Notes: a model not told the origin generated them from the sequence alone. A stretch of 64,000 nucleotides of DNA from Chrysomallon squamiferum (GCA_012295275.1 CM022679.1:8412169-8476168); one strand, 5' to 3'. Shown: positions 1 through 12,324, counted from the first letter of the stretch. A program made the numbers and translations.

Positions 1-130
1 ATTATTCCCTCAGCAGTGTGTAAAAACGTTTCCAGTAGAATAATGTTAGTTTATCAGCTTTTTCCAGCACGTTTTTTTTTACGTTATAATATGGTTTATC
101 AAAGACCCATATAAGAGATTTCCTCTGTGT
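1..130 (+). repeat. Possible SINE 3'-part remnant
   Basis: A segment at about 92-126 (GGTTTATCAAAGACC, then CATATAAGAGAT) resembles the body of a molluscan tRNA-derived SINE, recalled as GGTATATCAAAGGCC and CATATAAAAGATCCC. A deletion separates the two blocks. The match is short and the family is from memory, so this is tentative. Confidence 0.3.
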
Positions 131-231
131 ATGTTTAAAATAAATCTTCGATTCATTTCAGCTAGAGGAGATAAGAGTGAAACTAAAACACAGATATTAA
201 ATGTATAAAGTGATATCAGTAAATGTGTGGT

Positions 232-345
232 TAAACCACCACGCTATGGCTGATAGGTCGCGGGATCAAATATCCGACTGACTGCGTTATTCTCTGCGCT
301 CTTTGTAACTCTCTGTTATCCTGTGTGATAGAGGCTCCAAGACCG
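232..345 (+). repeat. Diverged tRNA-derived SINE head
   Basis: GATAGGTCGCGGGATCAAA (about 254-272) resembles the B-box region of the molluscan SINE head (GGTAGGTCGTGGGTTCGA). About 50 bases later TTATCCTGTGTGATAGAGG resembles its body. Order and orientation agree. Decay is heavy. Confidence 0.45.
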
Positions 346-599
346 GTAACTCTGTATGGTGACATGTTTAATTTTTTTTTTTTACTCTTCGTAAATCTAG
401 ATCTAGTTTTCTTATGAAGTTTTGGTTTTTTTTTTTTTTTTTTTTTCGTTCTTCTTTTTGAGCTGTTTCTTTGTTTTGTAATTTTTGTAGATTTTAAAGT
501 ACACTTGCAATTTATATCCAGATATTAATAATACTTGTATCTATAAGCATTTTTCTGCAATAAGTTACATTGCTGTTGATTGTGGTAAGTGTGTGTGTG

Positions 600-683
<84 letters not shown>

Positions 684-1500
684 GTTATTAAGGAAAGAAT
701 TAAGTAGAATAAAAATGTGATACGAGATAAATAGTTATACAAATACGGATTGACAAACATTCTAATCTATATACCAACATCCAAATGCTCTACTAACAAG
801 CAAGTTAAAGCATTCACCCTCCAAAGAGTCACTCATACAGATAGACGTGCACATACACTCTTAGCGATATTTATGAAAATAATAAATAATACTCACAAAC
901 AGAAACACAAACGTACACGAATATGACCATGTTGATCATACAACAAAACAGCATTCACTACATCAAGTACAACAAAACAAAAAAACTCAAAAAATAACAA
1001 CAATAACAAACAAAACAGTCAAACACGCACACACACACAATAAAAAAGATAACAATACAAAATAAAATAAAAAAACGAATGAACAGTCACAGTACTGTAT
1101 TTATCGTTGATTAATTTGCGCACCGCAGTGGCGGGAATCAATATAAAGATAATTTACTTCATTAGAGGAATGTTAATAAACCAGACAAATCTCCTTTTCT
1201 CATTAACCTGTAATGTCATTCAGCAAAACTGCCAAACTTAAATTAAAAAAATATATATAAAAAAATGGTTGCATTGGATTTTTCGGTTCTGTTTATTTAA
1301 CGATTTTCTGTCAGTCCCTTGTAGATGAGTTTTTATTCAGATGACTTTTTGTTTTGTTTTCCTTTTCATGGTCGTTTTTATTAGCTGACGTTTGTTTTCA
1401 TTTTGTTTTCAAAGTCATCGCTCATGATTGTTTTTAATGGTCTTCTGACGTTCAAGTGACTGTCAAAAGAAAAAAAAACAGTCTGTGGTAAGTTTTAAAA
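346..1500. repeat. AT-rich block with (GA)n and poly-T
   Basis: It holds poly-T runs at 368-383 and 428-446 and a roughly 80-bp (GA)n tract at 602-681. After that come A/C-rich simple sequence (about 780-1080) and unremarkable AT-rich DNA. The long Ser-Leu reading frame across the GA tract is a translation artefact. No gene is seen. Confidence 0.8.
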
Positions 1501-2260
1501 TTATATTTTAACAATATCGTATGTATGTCTTTTTTTTTTTTTTTAGACGTTTACAGGAAAGTAAAATTATTCTTTTATCCATCAGCATCACTTCTGTTTT
1601 TCTTCATACACTTTTTGTGTGTATATGTGTGTGTGTGTGTGTGGGGGGTAAGTGTGTGTGTGTGTGTGTATGTGTGCACGTAAGTTGCATATATGCTTCA
1701 GTGAATATTTTGTTGACGTATGTACGTCTGATTAGACCCTGCACAGAGGCAATAATTATTGGAGAACTCAGTGGTTACGGTGAACAAAGTCCTCCAGTTA
1801 AGACCTCACTAATTTCAGATGCCGCTGATGAACTTATGTTGTACTTGAGTAGTTCAGAAGAATGTGACGACATACGAAGTACACAGTTTTGTATCTGGCG
1901 TACATATTTGTATTAACCATTTAATACGTGTCTGTCTGTCTGTCTCTCTGTCTGTCTGCCTATCTATCTGTCTCTCTAGCTATCTATCTCTATCTGTTTG
2001 TCTCTGTCTGGCTGTCTGTCTATATGTGAGTGTGTGTGTATGTATGTGAGAGTGTGCATATGTATCTATAAATGCAAGTATATATATAGTACTTATCTAT
2101 ATCTATATATGTATGTATGGATAAACGTACGTGAGTATGCACACATAAATATGTACTATACACCTATGTATGCATATGAATGCAAGTATATATCTATCCA
2201 TGACATGAGTCTGTTTCTTTTAATATATATATAAAATTAAAATACAGGTAATTATTAAAA
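1501..2260. repeat. GT, CTGT/CTAT and GTAT microsatellite cluster
   Basis: Poly-T (1529-1544) and an imperfect (GT)n (1617-1675) are followed by a CTGT/CTAT mixture at about 1928-2015 and degenerate TATG/TATA repeats to about 2235. The unique stretch 1680-1915 has no recognisable protein. Confidence 0.75.
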
Positions 2261-2800
2261 CCACTTGGCCTGATTAGCGTTAACTTACTAAAAGAAAAAG
2301 TGTCATTGTGAAAGGATGTCTTCTCACTCTTCCCTTTATTCACCATTCTGCCATCTCCTCACTTACGATTAACTAAGCACACTCGGTGTGTAGAAAGGAC
2401 TGTTCAGTTTTCCGTGACAAGAGCGTGGTCAGTTTAACCAGTGACCACGTTACACAGATAACACATTTAACATTGATTATAGCCAACGTTTACTTTGCAA
2501 AATGAATGGTGACGGAGGTTGGTCTTTGAAGAATGGTTCTCCTGTGACAGAACTTAATAAAACTGTGTAAAGTGTCAGAAGTCACTTGACTTGAATTCGT
2601 TAGACAGAGTCTTGTAATCACTGTGCAATCTGGTCAATCTTACAATTTTTCTAAATTAGCATTTCGTCGATTGGTTTATTGACCTAATTATATAAATTGA
2701 TGCATGCGTACGTACTCATACATAGACATTTAAATTATGAACATAGATATGTAGTTAACTGCAAATATATATAAACAGACACGTACATCTAGAATTACGC
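2261..2800. other. Unique AT-rich DNA, nothing recognised
   Basis: This is complex sequence without long frames, arrays or recognisable elements. Confidence 0.6.
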
Positions 2801-2802
2801 AC

Positions 2803-2910
2803 ACATATACATACATACATACATACATACATACATACATACATACATACATGCATACATACATACATACATATATATATGAATACATGCACACACATAC
2901 ATACGTATCT
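2803..2910. repeat. (CATA)n microsatellite
   Basis: A tetranucleotide array runs from about 2803 to 2873 with one interruption. It is followed by imperfect CACA/CATA repeats. Confidence 0.9.
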
Positions 2911-2911
2911 T

Positions 2912-3016
2912 CTATTTGCAAAACACTTTCTGTGTTTTAGTCTATATACTGTAAATTATTATTTTTCTATTTGCAAAACACTTTCTGTGTTTTAGTCTAT
3001 ATACTGTAAATTATTA

Positions 3017-3067
<51 letters not shown>
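2912..3067. repeat. 55-bp direct duplication ending in a (CT)n tract
   Basis: A 55-bp unit beginning CTATTTGCAAAACAC occurs at 2912-2966 and again at 2967-3020, essentially identical. A (CT)n tract at 3020-3066 abuts the second copy. The identity implies a recent tandem duplication. Confidence 0.92.
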
Positions 3068-3069
<2 letters not shown>

Positions 3070-3119
3070 TTTACACTTTTTTCTTCATTTTTTTAAAAAC
3101 CATTTCAATTTTCTTTCAT

Positions 3120-3610
3120 TATCAAACTGAAAGTTCGAGCAGCTACAGCATCAATAAGGACTATAACACAATAAAAACGACTGTGCGAAAGTCAGAACGC
3201 TTGCAGAAGTTTCCGTGTCTGGAGAATATTCCATTTCCACACGTTCGTGACGAGTGGAGGTCCGCTCGAATCTAACCGCTTTGTTAAATAACTAGAAACA
3301 TATTTGGAAGGTTTTGATTTAATTTCCTCCGTCTCTCCAGTGAAAGGAAGTTATCATTCTTGGTCGGACCTCTCCGGTGTCAGAAGATTCGAAACGAGGC
3401 CCGCGCGAGCTGTTGCTCATCGAAAGCCAATTTGCGCGCATCCTTTTCGTGCGGGCAGACACTCGCTGGACACGTTAGGCAAATTATCATTTTTACACAT
3501 GTTATCAAGGACCGCTGGAGTTTGCCTTGCCCATTGATTATCTATAATCTTCCCTGTCTGATGCCCCGGGCGTGCCGGTACGATCTGAATAAAGATTTCG
3601 AAACATTTCA
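3120..3610. other. GC-richer unique island
   Basis: This is complex DNA with many CpGs and no simple repeats. Short overlapping frames exist on both strands (for example 3304-3537 plus), but none resembles a known protein. The end, AATAAAGATTTCGAAAC (about 3587-3603), resembles AATAAAGATTTCAAAAC at about 26920-26936, which may mark a shared repeat tail. It could be a regulatory island or old repeat. Confidence 0.35.
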
Positions 3611-4185
3611 TTTGTACGTTTAAGAGCCATTTTTTTTTTTTTTTCTTTTTTTTTTTTTTTCTCTCTCTCTCAACTAAAACATCTTACTGCTTAAAACGTA
3701 CCTGCTTCTCTCTGTACGAGATCGTAACCTTCTCCAGGCGTTTAGGTCAACGAGTCTTTGAAACTGGCAGGTTTCAAACGTACAAATGGATCCTTTGTGA
3801 CACAGGATAAAGTAAAACAAAAGAGTGTATGATTAAAGATATTTAACACTTAACTGAAGTAGTGGTCTGGATAACGTTGTGGTAGTTTTTATTTCATTTT
3901 TATCAAATGAATGTATTTCAGATGTTGTCTTAGTTCACACTGTTCATTTTAGTGTCTTATTTATGACATGTGTAAGCTTAAATTCTAGATGGTTGTTTTG
4001 AGAGTCATGACTTTTGTCAAAGAAGTTTACTTCTAGACAATAGAAATAGTAAACATACAAAGAATCAGACTAAAAGCTAAACGTACCCTTTACAGTTTGA
4101 CATAAAATTCAATCAGTCAAAACCATTTTAAAATAGTCAAAAAAAAAAAACCCACTGAAGGATCAAAAACATTTTTCTTGGGGAC
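3611..4185. other. Poly-T pair and AT-rich DNA
   Basis: Two poly-T runs (about 3631-3660) lead into unique AT-rich sequence. No feature was recognised. Confidence 0.6.
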
Positions 4186-4189
4186 ATAA

Positions 4190-4490
4190 TCCAAGATATT
4201 AGATTATTTGTCCATGTGTTAGTGAGAGATATGATTATTTATCCACAAGTAAGTGAGTTAGTTTTTTAGTTAGAAATGAGACTGTTTGACTCCTGATTGC
4301 TCACCTGTTAGTGTGCTAGAGATAAGATTTTCTGTTTATCACATGTTAGTGTGTTAGTATGTGATATCACTGTCCACGTGTTAGTTGTTGGTTAGAGCTA
4401 TGATTATGTGTTTACACATTTATGGTAAATGACAGAGACACGATTTTTGTTAATAGTATTAATTGGTTAGTTAGAAATAAGAATCACTGT
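4190..4490. repeat. Degenerate tandem array (TGTTAGT-containing)
   Basis: Imperfect units carry TCCACGTGTTAGT-like and GAGATATGATTATTT-like blocks that recur at uneven spacing of roughly 35 bp or multiples. It looks like an old decayed minisatellite. Confidence 0.45.
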
Positions 4491-4830
4491 AATAGTTTTA
4501 CACCCATAAAATTACCTCAGTGAAGTAGGTGGTACGGATAGCCCATCCTATGTATACGTTCCAGTATTAAGCAGGATAGTATTAACCAGTGTTACAAACG
4601 TATGAATGTAGTATGATAAAGACATTTGTTCTCACTAACCCAGTGACCCACTGTCCTTTCACTTTCACCAGCTGTGTGTCCACTTAGAGTGTTACAAATA
4701 GTGTCACGTGTAACGTTACAACGCCAGGTTCTCTGTAACATGCTATTTTGTGTCTCGGTTTGGAACACGGACAAGTTCAGAGAGAAAGTTCACGTGTACT
4801 GGATCAATCTCAAGAGCAACAACGTCGAGT
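4491..4830. other. Unique DNA, nothing recognised
   Basis: This is complex sequence with weak short frames on both strands and no recognisable family. Confidence 0.5.
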
Positions 4831-4859
4831 CTGTTTATTTATTTATTTATTTGTTTGTT

Positions 4860-4898
<39 letters not shown>

Positions 4899-5063
4899 TT
4901 GTGTATAATTTATTTATTTATTTATTGTATGTTATTTATTTATTTATTTATTTATTTTTATATTTATTGTATGTTATTTATTTATTTATTATTTTTTTAA
5001 AATTTGTATAACACTTGTATTCGTTTTTAACATGAATAATTGAAATAACTTACTGTGTTTGTT

Positions 5064-5144
<81 letters not shown>

Positions 5145-5371
5145 CCTGTGTGTTTCTCTCATTCTGCTCTTCTTTCACATGCACGCACGGCACGCACCCA
5201 CATTTTGCATCCAGTGAACTGTCACAGCATATACACAGATTGTTAACATAAATACATTTACTTTAGAATTAATAATAACGTTGATGAGTTAGGTAAAATT
5301 AAAATAACTAAAGGCTAGTAAAAAATAGAAGAAAAAAAAAGTTTTAAAATTAAAATAGATAAATAATGAAA

Positions 5372-5426
<55 letters not shown>

Positions 5427-5440
5427 ATGAATGAACACAC
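4831..5440. repeat. (TTTA)n, (CT)n and (AATA)n microsatellites
   Basis: (TTTA)n spans about 4831-4995 with interruptions, (CT)n spans 5067-5141, and (AATA)n spans about 5369-5428. The TTTA and AATA arrays are reverse complements of each other about 450 bp apart, so they could pair in single-stranded DNA. Confidence 0.92.
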
Positions 5441-5998
5441 TCCACTCTGCATTTATTGGACCATTTATATTCTCGAATTGAGAAATTTCCAATGACTCGA
5501 AAATAAATTATTCCGATTCCTAACCAAACGATCACAGCAAAACAAGCTCAAACTGCTGTACCTCGGAGAAAGTAAAAACTGTGAATTCTAAATAAATATA
5601 GTTCAGCATTTTTTTAATATTAATATCCTTGCTTTTTCTAACTGGAATTATTATTTTCCAGACAATCTTCCCTCCCACTTTTAATCCGTATATACGAAAA
5701 AAAACAAACAAAAAAACAGAAGAAGAAAAGAAAGGACATAAAGGGAGATAAAACACAATGAAAAAAGTACAAGTCGTTAATTTTTCCTAAACAGAATTCT
5801 TGTTATTTGCGAGGGTATTTTATCGAGCGAGATGGGTTGAATTAAAATGTCAGATTAAACGAATTTAGCAGATTTAAATGTCTGTGGATTACAGAGCAGA
5901 CAGAGGAGTCACGGGTTACAATAAGTAACTTCTGAAATTTCATTTATTTAATTTTGTTTTAGATGTAGAAGTACTCCAGTGAGACTTAAATTAAATTC

Positions 5999-6035
<37 letters not shown>

Positions 6036-6130
6036 TCAGTTCAGTTCTTGAAAAGAATTTTTTTAAATTTGTATGTTAGGTTTAAATCTCTGAAATCTCG
6101 ATGAGTGAATCCTACAGTCGCCATCTAAAT
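5441..6130. other. AT-rich DNA with poly-T
   Basis: A poly-T run at 6000-6029 is the only clear feature. The rest shows nothing recognisable. Confidence 0.6.
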
Positions 6131-6134
6131 TGCG

Positions 6135-6194
<60 letters not shown>

Positions 6195-6515
6195 GTTTGT
6201 CTGTCTATCTATCTACCTATCTATCTATCCAATCATTCATTTACTCATCTATTTTTTCATTTATTATCTGTTAATGATGACCGTTGTTTATTTTACATCG
6301 TACAGTATTTAAACAATAAAAATATTTTTGTAACCGAATAATTATTTACTCATTCATTCTTTAATTCATTTTAACCATCGCCTATCATTCATTTATTCAT
6401 TTACTCATCACTCATATTCATTCATTCATTTAATCATCTCTCTCACTCATTCATTCATTAATTTAATCATCGTTCATTCACTCGCTCATTCATTCATTCC
6501 CTCGTTTATCATCCG
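6135..6515. repeat. (CTAT)n and degenerate (CATT)n microsatellites
   Basis: (CTAT)n runs from about 6135 to 6230, followed by decayed CATT/TTCA repeats from about 6230 to 6510. Confidence 0.88.
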
Positions 6516-6569
6516 CTAGTATTCACCCCTTGTCCTATTTCGCTATTGTGCTTCGAAGTCTTGTTACCA

Positions 6570-6648
6570 CTGACCATAGTGGGTCATCGTTGGCGATTCA
6601 AACCGGTCATTTCCCTTTTCTTTAGCTGATTGTTTTAGCCGTTAAGCC
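6570..6648 (-). repeat. Possible tRNA-derived SINE head, minus strand
   Basis: Read on the minus strand it gives TTAACGGCTAAAACAATCAGC, an A-box-like block, then GACCGGTTTGAATCGCC, a B-box-like block. Spacing between the boxes is roughly that of a tRNA. It is heavily decayed. Confidence 0.35.
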
Positions 6649-6659
6649 CGTCATCAAGA

Positions 6660-7490
6660 GACACTAATTAAAACGCCTCGTTGTAATTGGATGTCAGACC
6701 AACTCGAATATTTCCCACTGCTTCGACAACGTCCGTTTCCGATTCACTCGAAAACCTTTGCAGCCGAACAGTGGGATACAAACATTACTCTGACACTTCG
6801 CCCGAACGTTCTCAGATAAAACGTATATCATCTTTTAAGACAAAATGCTCATCGATTCTGGCTAAGTATATACGTGACGCGAGCGTTTTGAATGTAATAT
6901 TTACGTGTTTGGCACGGAGTCTCGATTTCTATAAGTTACAAGCAAATTGATATAGAAATATTGACATGGAAAACAAAATAATATATTTATTCGTTGTTCG
7001 CTGACGTCATTGTATTTCAACGAGTCAATACAAAATATATATATATATTTTTTTTGTTTTGAAATGAAGGTTTATATAGATATAGATATAATAATAATAA
7101 GAAGAAGAAGAAGAAAACCTACTAGAAGCATGAAGGAAAGATAATTTTAGAAATAAACATTAAACAGTGTTTGATTTTTACAAAGACAATGGATTATTTT
7201 GTTGTTATTATTTTTCAATAGTATTGTTTGTCATTGGCGATGATGCGACAGGAAATTAAAACACCTGGTTAGGTAGTAGATTACGTAGACCATGAATGAC
7301 AAAATAAAATATTTATAACTGTGGAGGATTTAAAAAAAAGAAAAAAGTATGCTCATTTGAAACAGTGTTCGAGGTATTGAAAGGGTATGTTTTTGTAATT
7401 CTGTTTAATGAAAAGAAAAATTGTCCGCTTTTAGAGGATGTGATATTCTTTTGAAAAATAGAAAAAAAAAAAAAAAAGAATATGTGTCTA
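6660..7490. other. Unique DNA, nothing recognised
   Basis: A plus-strand frame at 6687-6950 (87 residues) has ordinary composition but no recognisable domain. AT-rich sequence with a short GAA run (about 7102-7115) follows. Confidence 0.45.
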
Positions 7491-7780
7491 TCGGATGTTT
7501 CGTTATATACATGTGTGTATATTTGTGTGTGTGTGTGTGTATGTCTGTGTGTGTGTGGGTGTAGGTGCGTATGTTTGTACATTGGAGTGTTTGTGTATAT
7601 GTATGTATGTGTGTGTATATGTGTATATGTATGTATGTGTGTGTATATGTGTATATGTATGTATCTGTGTGTATATGTGTGTACGTTTATGTATGTAGTT
7701 TGTATGTATGTATGTATGTATGTATGCATGCATGTATATGTTAATGTATGTATGTTTGTTTGTTTGCGTGATCGTGAGTT
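7491..7780. repeat. Compound (GT)n/(GTAT)n microsatellite
   Basis: Interrupted TG and TATG repeats occur across about 280 bp. The Cys/Val/Tyr-rich frames on both strands here are artefacts of the repeat. Confidence 0.92.
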
Positions 7781-8360
7781 TTAATAAAAATAAAAAATAG
7801 AAACAGACTGACAACACTACTTGACTATTTTTATCAATTAGCAGCAAATATTTCTTCATGTGTTCCTACCCTTCAACAGCAAAACATACAACGCGACATT
7901 TGGCGTAATGGCTGTTACGGGAAACAGCCAATTTTGAAGAGTGCAGCTTTCTAGAACAAATGAACTTATGGTGATGTTTTCATTTAGTAGAACAGCTGCC
8001 AAGTATTTTTAAAAAAAAGGATAAAATTGTGAGGAAATACTGGGAAAAAATCCAAAAATGAAAACAAATAATAAAAAAGAAAATATAAAAAACGTAAAAG
8101 GATTAATTAACGAAAATAGGAAATTATATTCAGAAATTATATGTTATTTGAAAAGTTAAAAGAAAAAGAAAAAAAATAGAGAAGAAAAGAAAAAAGAGTT
8201 CTGTACCTTTTTACGTTACTAATAATTTTCTTTTAAACTAAAATTAAGTAGTGATAAAAAATAAAAGACTGCTTAGACTAATTTCTGTTTCAACATTCTC
8301 GTTTCAAACAGAAAATTATATCAAATAATATTAAATTTAAATAAAGTATCAGAAATTAGA

Positions 8361-8403
<43 letters not shown>

Positions 8404-8590
8404 TTAATAATAATAATAATAAAATTGACTGAATAAAATTATTTTCTAATTTAGAAGGGACCATGGCTATTTGTTGTTTTTCTTTTTCTGTGTATTTTTT
8501 TCTTCTGCTGATAATATTGGTAGGTGGCGCTATTAACCAAACTAGTTTAATGGATCGACTGCTGAGTTAAATTGGCGCTGCTTTTTTTTT
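7781..8590. repeat. AT-rich DNA with (AAT)n
   Basis: A-rich sequence from about 7990 to 8350 leads into an (AAT)n array at about 8362-8421. No gene is seen. Confidence 0.8.
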
Positions 8591-8629
8591 TTTTTCTTTT
8601 TTTTTTTTCCTGGCATCCTTTAAAACTTC

Positions 8630-8890
8630 GTCTATCCACCAAAACCATCAATCTCTGTTTCTGTAGGTGGTAATTTCCTCCTTTTTCAGACGGTCGGTTT
8701 ATCGATGGCATGCCAGCGCGTAAACCGCATCTGTAATCTGCGCTCCGTGATGGAGGAAATCACAACAGAGGAAACCCCCGACTTTTGTTTCCAGAACTGA
8801 AACGTTTCGCGTGCTGGCAGCGTTTTACGACCAGAACGCGATTATACGTAGACAGGACACGCAGAGGTATTTAACGAACGGATAGATCGG
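8630..8890. other. GC-richer unique island
   Basis: Complex, CpG-containing sequence sits between homopolymer blocks. GGTGGTAATTTCCTCC (about 8667-8682) and GGAGGAAATC (about 8753-8762) are partly complementary. It has no frame of note. It is a possible regulatory island. Confidence 0.3.
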
Positions 8891-9130
8891 GGGGAAAAAC
8901 AAAATTTAAAAATAACACCACAGAATATTTAATTAGACAAAAAACAGAAAAAGCCGGTTAAAAAAAAAAAAAAAAAAAAGGAAAAAAAGAAAGCAAAAAA
9001 AAAAAAAGCGGCATTTCCGGTTGTCGTAAATGAAGAAAGGATTTCAAATGATGTTGTTTTTTTTCATTGGTTTCTTTTTTCTTTTCGTTTCTTTGTAATT
9101 TTTTTTTTTTTTTTTTTTTTTTTCTTCAAA
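8891..9130. repeat. Poly-A and poly-T block
   Basis: Poly-A stretches at about 8960-8978 and 8994-9007 are followed by a poly-T run at 9099-9123. Confidence 0.85.
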
Positions 9131-9414
9131 GAATGTCAGGCATTGAAAAGCAGATGATGACAAGGGACATCAGTCAAAGACTAAAGCAAAGTAAGATAAC
9201 ATGTCACTTAGTAATTTATCCAACCCTCAAAACCGAGGGCATTTGATGCAGATACGTTCTGAAACATCAAGTGACCGTGACCGTGTAAATTGTTATATCC
9301 ACGGACATATAAAAACGTGCAGGCCTAACATTCAAAAGAATAAGTATCGAAATATTTTTTAATGGACAAAATGTTTTTGTTATTTTCATTGTTATCACTA
9401 TCAATACTAGTAGT

Positions 9415-9752
9415 ACAGGTACCGGACCAATTATCCGGCGTCCTGAAATCAGGAAAGACCAGGAAACTGGAAGGTTTTTTTCCAGACGCTATTTTCATAG
9501 TTCGCGCGCGCGGGTGTTGTCCTCACCAGACCGGAACTACTCTTTCAAGCCGCGTGGCGTTCATTCCCTCGCCGCATTGTTTACGTGTTGAGTCGCCACA
9601 GTTGTGTATCGTGAATTTTCTTTATGTTTTTAATTTTAAAATGTTTGTGCCTAATTATTTACGTATTTAGATGCCTTGGTACCAGAAACCCGGAAAATCC
9701 AGAAATCCGGAATGCCTCAGGCACTAAGGAGTCCGGATAGTTGGTATATACA
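9415..9752. mobile_element. Possible small inverted-repeat element (MITE-like)
   Basis: The left end reads ACCAATTATCCGGCGTCCT (about 9426-9444). The right end, reverse-complemented, reads ACCAACTATCCGGACTCCT (about 9727-9745), giving 16 of 19 matches. The interior has no transposase, and a 102-residue frame at 9362-9670 is unrecognised. The TATCCGG-type ends recall pogo-like families. Target-site duplications are not clear, so exact ends are uncertain. Confidence 0.4.
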
Positions 9753-10255
9753 AGGAATAACATTTTTAAATAGATAATATACAAAAAAACAAACAAAAAA
9801 AACAACAACAAAAAAACAAAAACAAAGAGAAAATGAAAAAACAACAAAAACAACTATTAAGTTATTAAAAAAATAATAATAAAAAATTCATTTCCAACTA
9901 TATTTCATTTGATTATTCGTCATAAAAAAAAATAAAAAATAAAAAATAAAATAAAATAATAATAATAGTAATAATAAAAATTTAAAACCCCGAAACTCAG
10001 TTATCAGTATTTCTTTAAACGTTTTCTTGTAATGCAGTTCAATTCTACCTTCACCCCATAAAAAGAATTTAGCACACTCACTCAATGCGCCATATTAAAA
10101 TGGATTCTCTGATTGTGACGTCAAATCCGATAACCAATTTAAATTCATTCAGGCAATTCGATATATTTTACTCAACTCCACCCACTTGGTTGTCAATAGC
10201 AACGAATCGTGGAGCCTAATCCATTATAAAAAAAAAAAAAAAAAAAGAAAAGAAA
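9753..10255. other. A-rich DNA, nothing recognised
   Basis: Decayed A-rich simple sequence (9780-9985), a short unique stretch and a poly-A run at about 10228-10246 make up this region. Confidence 0.6.
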
Positions 10256-10318
10256 GAAGCGTCTTGCAACTTAACAACTTAGCAAAAATAGAAATGGCGT
10301 AAAAAGATTAAATTTTTG

Positions 10319-10352
10319 GATCCGAACCTTTAGCTCTTCCGCTCATAATCTA
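10319..10352 (-). repeat. tRNA-like promoter fragment (SINE remnant)
   Basis: Read on the minus strand it gives GAGCGGAAGAGC then GGTTCGGATCC. These are A-box-like and B-box-like blocks with the intervening part deleted. GCGGAAGAGC also occurs in the fragment at 16491-16560, suggesting a common family. Confidence 0.35.
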
Positions 10353-10514
10353 TTTTCAGAATCGGCGCTGCTGTTTTCACACAACCTAAATAGACAACTG
10401 GCGCTGTGACCCGTTTAGCTTTCTAGGCGTCCCATTTGCAAATGGGGTAGAGCAGACGTTATTCAAATGTCAAAGCAGTAGTTCGGTTTGTCTGCTGTCC
10501 GGAACAAGCGAAGT

Positions 10515-10655
10515 AACTCGCGTGGGCGGTCCCAGAAAAGTCTTCGTATCACTGTGGTATTAAAGGGAATTACGCATTTAGAGTTATCGATCTTGGCCCT
10601 GACTGGTGACGATATCGATCCGATCACGTGACGTTTCGTATACGCCCATTTAATT
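10515..10655. repeat. Dispersed repeat copy A with E-box
   Basis: It is related to 12325-12487. Shared blocks in the same order are GTGGGCGG, AATTACGC, TTTAGAG, TTATCGATC, ATATCGATC, TCACGTGACG and TACGCCCAT. The core TCACGTGA at 10624-10631 is an extended palindromic E-box. Interior indels show long divergence or selective retention of motifs. Confidence 0.65.
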
Positions 10656-10699
10656 CGGGAGATTAAATCGCTTGCTCTTTTATGTTCTTCTTTATGATA

Positions 10700-10739
10700 G
10701 TTCTTAAGTCCACGCTATATTTAGATTCGTTAGGCTTCA

Positions 10740-10795
<56 letters not shown>

Positions 10796-12089
10796 GATCA
10801 AAATGATGATGATGATTAAAGCAACGATTATGATTATTAAATTATTTTTTTTTTAGAAATAAATATACTTTTTTCACCTTGTAACACGAAAATGCAAAAT
10901 TAGAAGTATAGCATTTAATTCTGTTATTAAATATTTTGTTTGAATTAATTTTTAAAATAGTAATCTGAACACGAATTTATGCCAAGAATGTTTATATATA
11001 GCTGTGCGTGTGTGGATAAATTTTTGCATGCACGCACAGATATCTTCATAGATATACAAATACACTCAAATAGACATACATATACAGCGATATATACAAA
11101 CTCACATACAGACACATTTACAGAATATTCATACACACAGATACAGACATATACACATACACATACTTACAGACATACACACAAACACTTGAGAGTGTTA
11201 TTAAAGCTAAATGTTATTATAACTGGTTCCATTTAATTTATCGTAAGATAAAAATGAACTGTACGACGTGACGTCACGAAATAAAGAAAATGTCAGCCTC
11301 CGTGCTTCTTCTCGGGAATATTATTCCAAAGTGAATTCTGTTTCTAATTATTTATTTTTCTCTCTTTATTTATTTATTTATTTTTATTTTTTTCAGTTAT
11401 AAAATTGTCTCCGTTTTCTCCAGACTTTCGACTTTTGATTAATAAAAATAAAACTCTAAATCCGAGAGTTTTGGAAAATCAAATTTAATACAGTATTGTC
11501 ATTTTTTTTTTTTTTCTTGATGACCTTTTAAACTCAAATGTCATAATCAGTACAGTGGCGGATTGAAGGGGTGGGGCAGCCTTCCCTGGGGTTTATTCAC
11601 ACACCCACACACCCACATATAAAACACACATACACAGACACACACAAACATGTATTAACGACATTTAATTTTCACTTCTTTATAATGAAACTCGTTTCAC
11701 AGTTATGGCACCCCCTGTTCTGTCTGAAACTCTGGTTCTGACCTTGCATCACATCATCTGATAGCAGTTTTTAGAAACAAACAAATATTTTACGACATCG
11801 TCGTTGACGTCACAGACAAATCAATTAATATGAGTTATAGCTTTTGCAGTGGAAACAAAAAAAAAGAAAAAAATGATTTATACATTTATTATTTTTTTTC
11901 TGTCCCTCCATCCTCTTTTATTTGCGTAAATCATTTTCCAGCAGATATTAATTAAATAATCTTACGTTATACGTATGGTCATAATTACGTTAGGACGATT
12001 AATTTTGTCAGAACAACCTTTTATGACCCACACACGCCATAAATGTTACAACAAATTATTAAAAATCAATTAAGATTTTCTCACACAAA

Positions 12090-12165
<76 letters not shown>

Positions 12166-12280
12166 TAGTATTTCGTCAAACGAAACAGCCCAGTATAGTA
12201 AAATGTCAGAAACAACGACATTTAATTGTCTAGACAGCACGCTATCAATACAAACACGCACACACACACATCACATCTTT
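10700..12280. repeat. (AAT)n, CA-rich and (ATT)n blocks in AT-rich DNA
   Basis: (AAT)n occupies about 10740-10795 and CA/TA-rich simple sequence about 11040-11190. A TTTA patch lies near 11350-11385. A long (ATT)n occupies about 12090-12165. The poly-Asn frame on the minus strand is a repeat artefact. No gene is seen. Confidence 0.85.
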
Positions 12281-12324
12281 GCCTATAGAAACACAGCGAT
12301 CACCGAACTGGTCGAACATTGATC

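Noticed and set aside
512-760. Ser-Leu repeat protein frame (also at 5055, 18561, 25404, 51548)
   Set aside because: These are direct translations of (CT)n or (GA)n microsatellites, with no coding signal outside the repeat.
7313-7784. His/Thr-rich and Cys/Val-rich frames on opposite strands
   Set aside because: Both come from the same GT/GTAT repeat.
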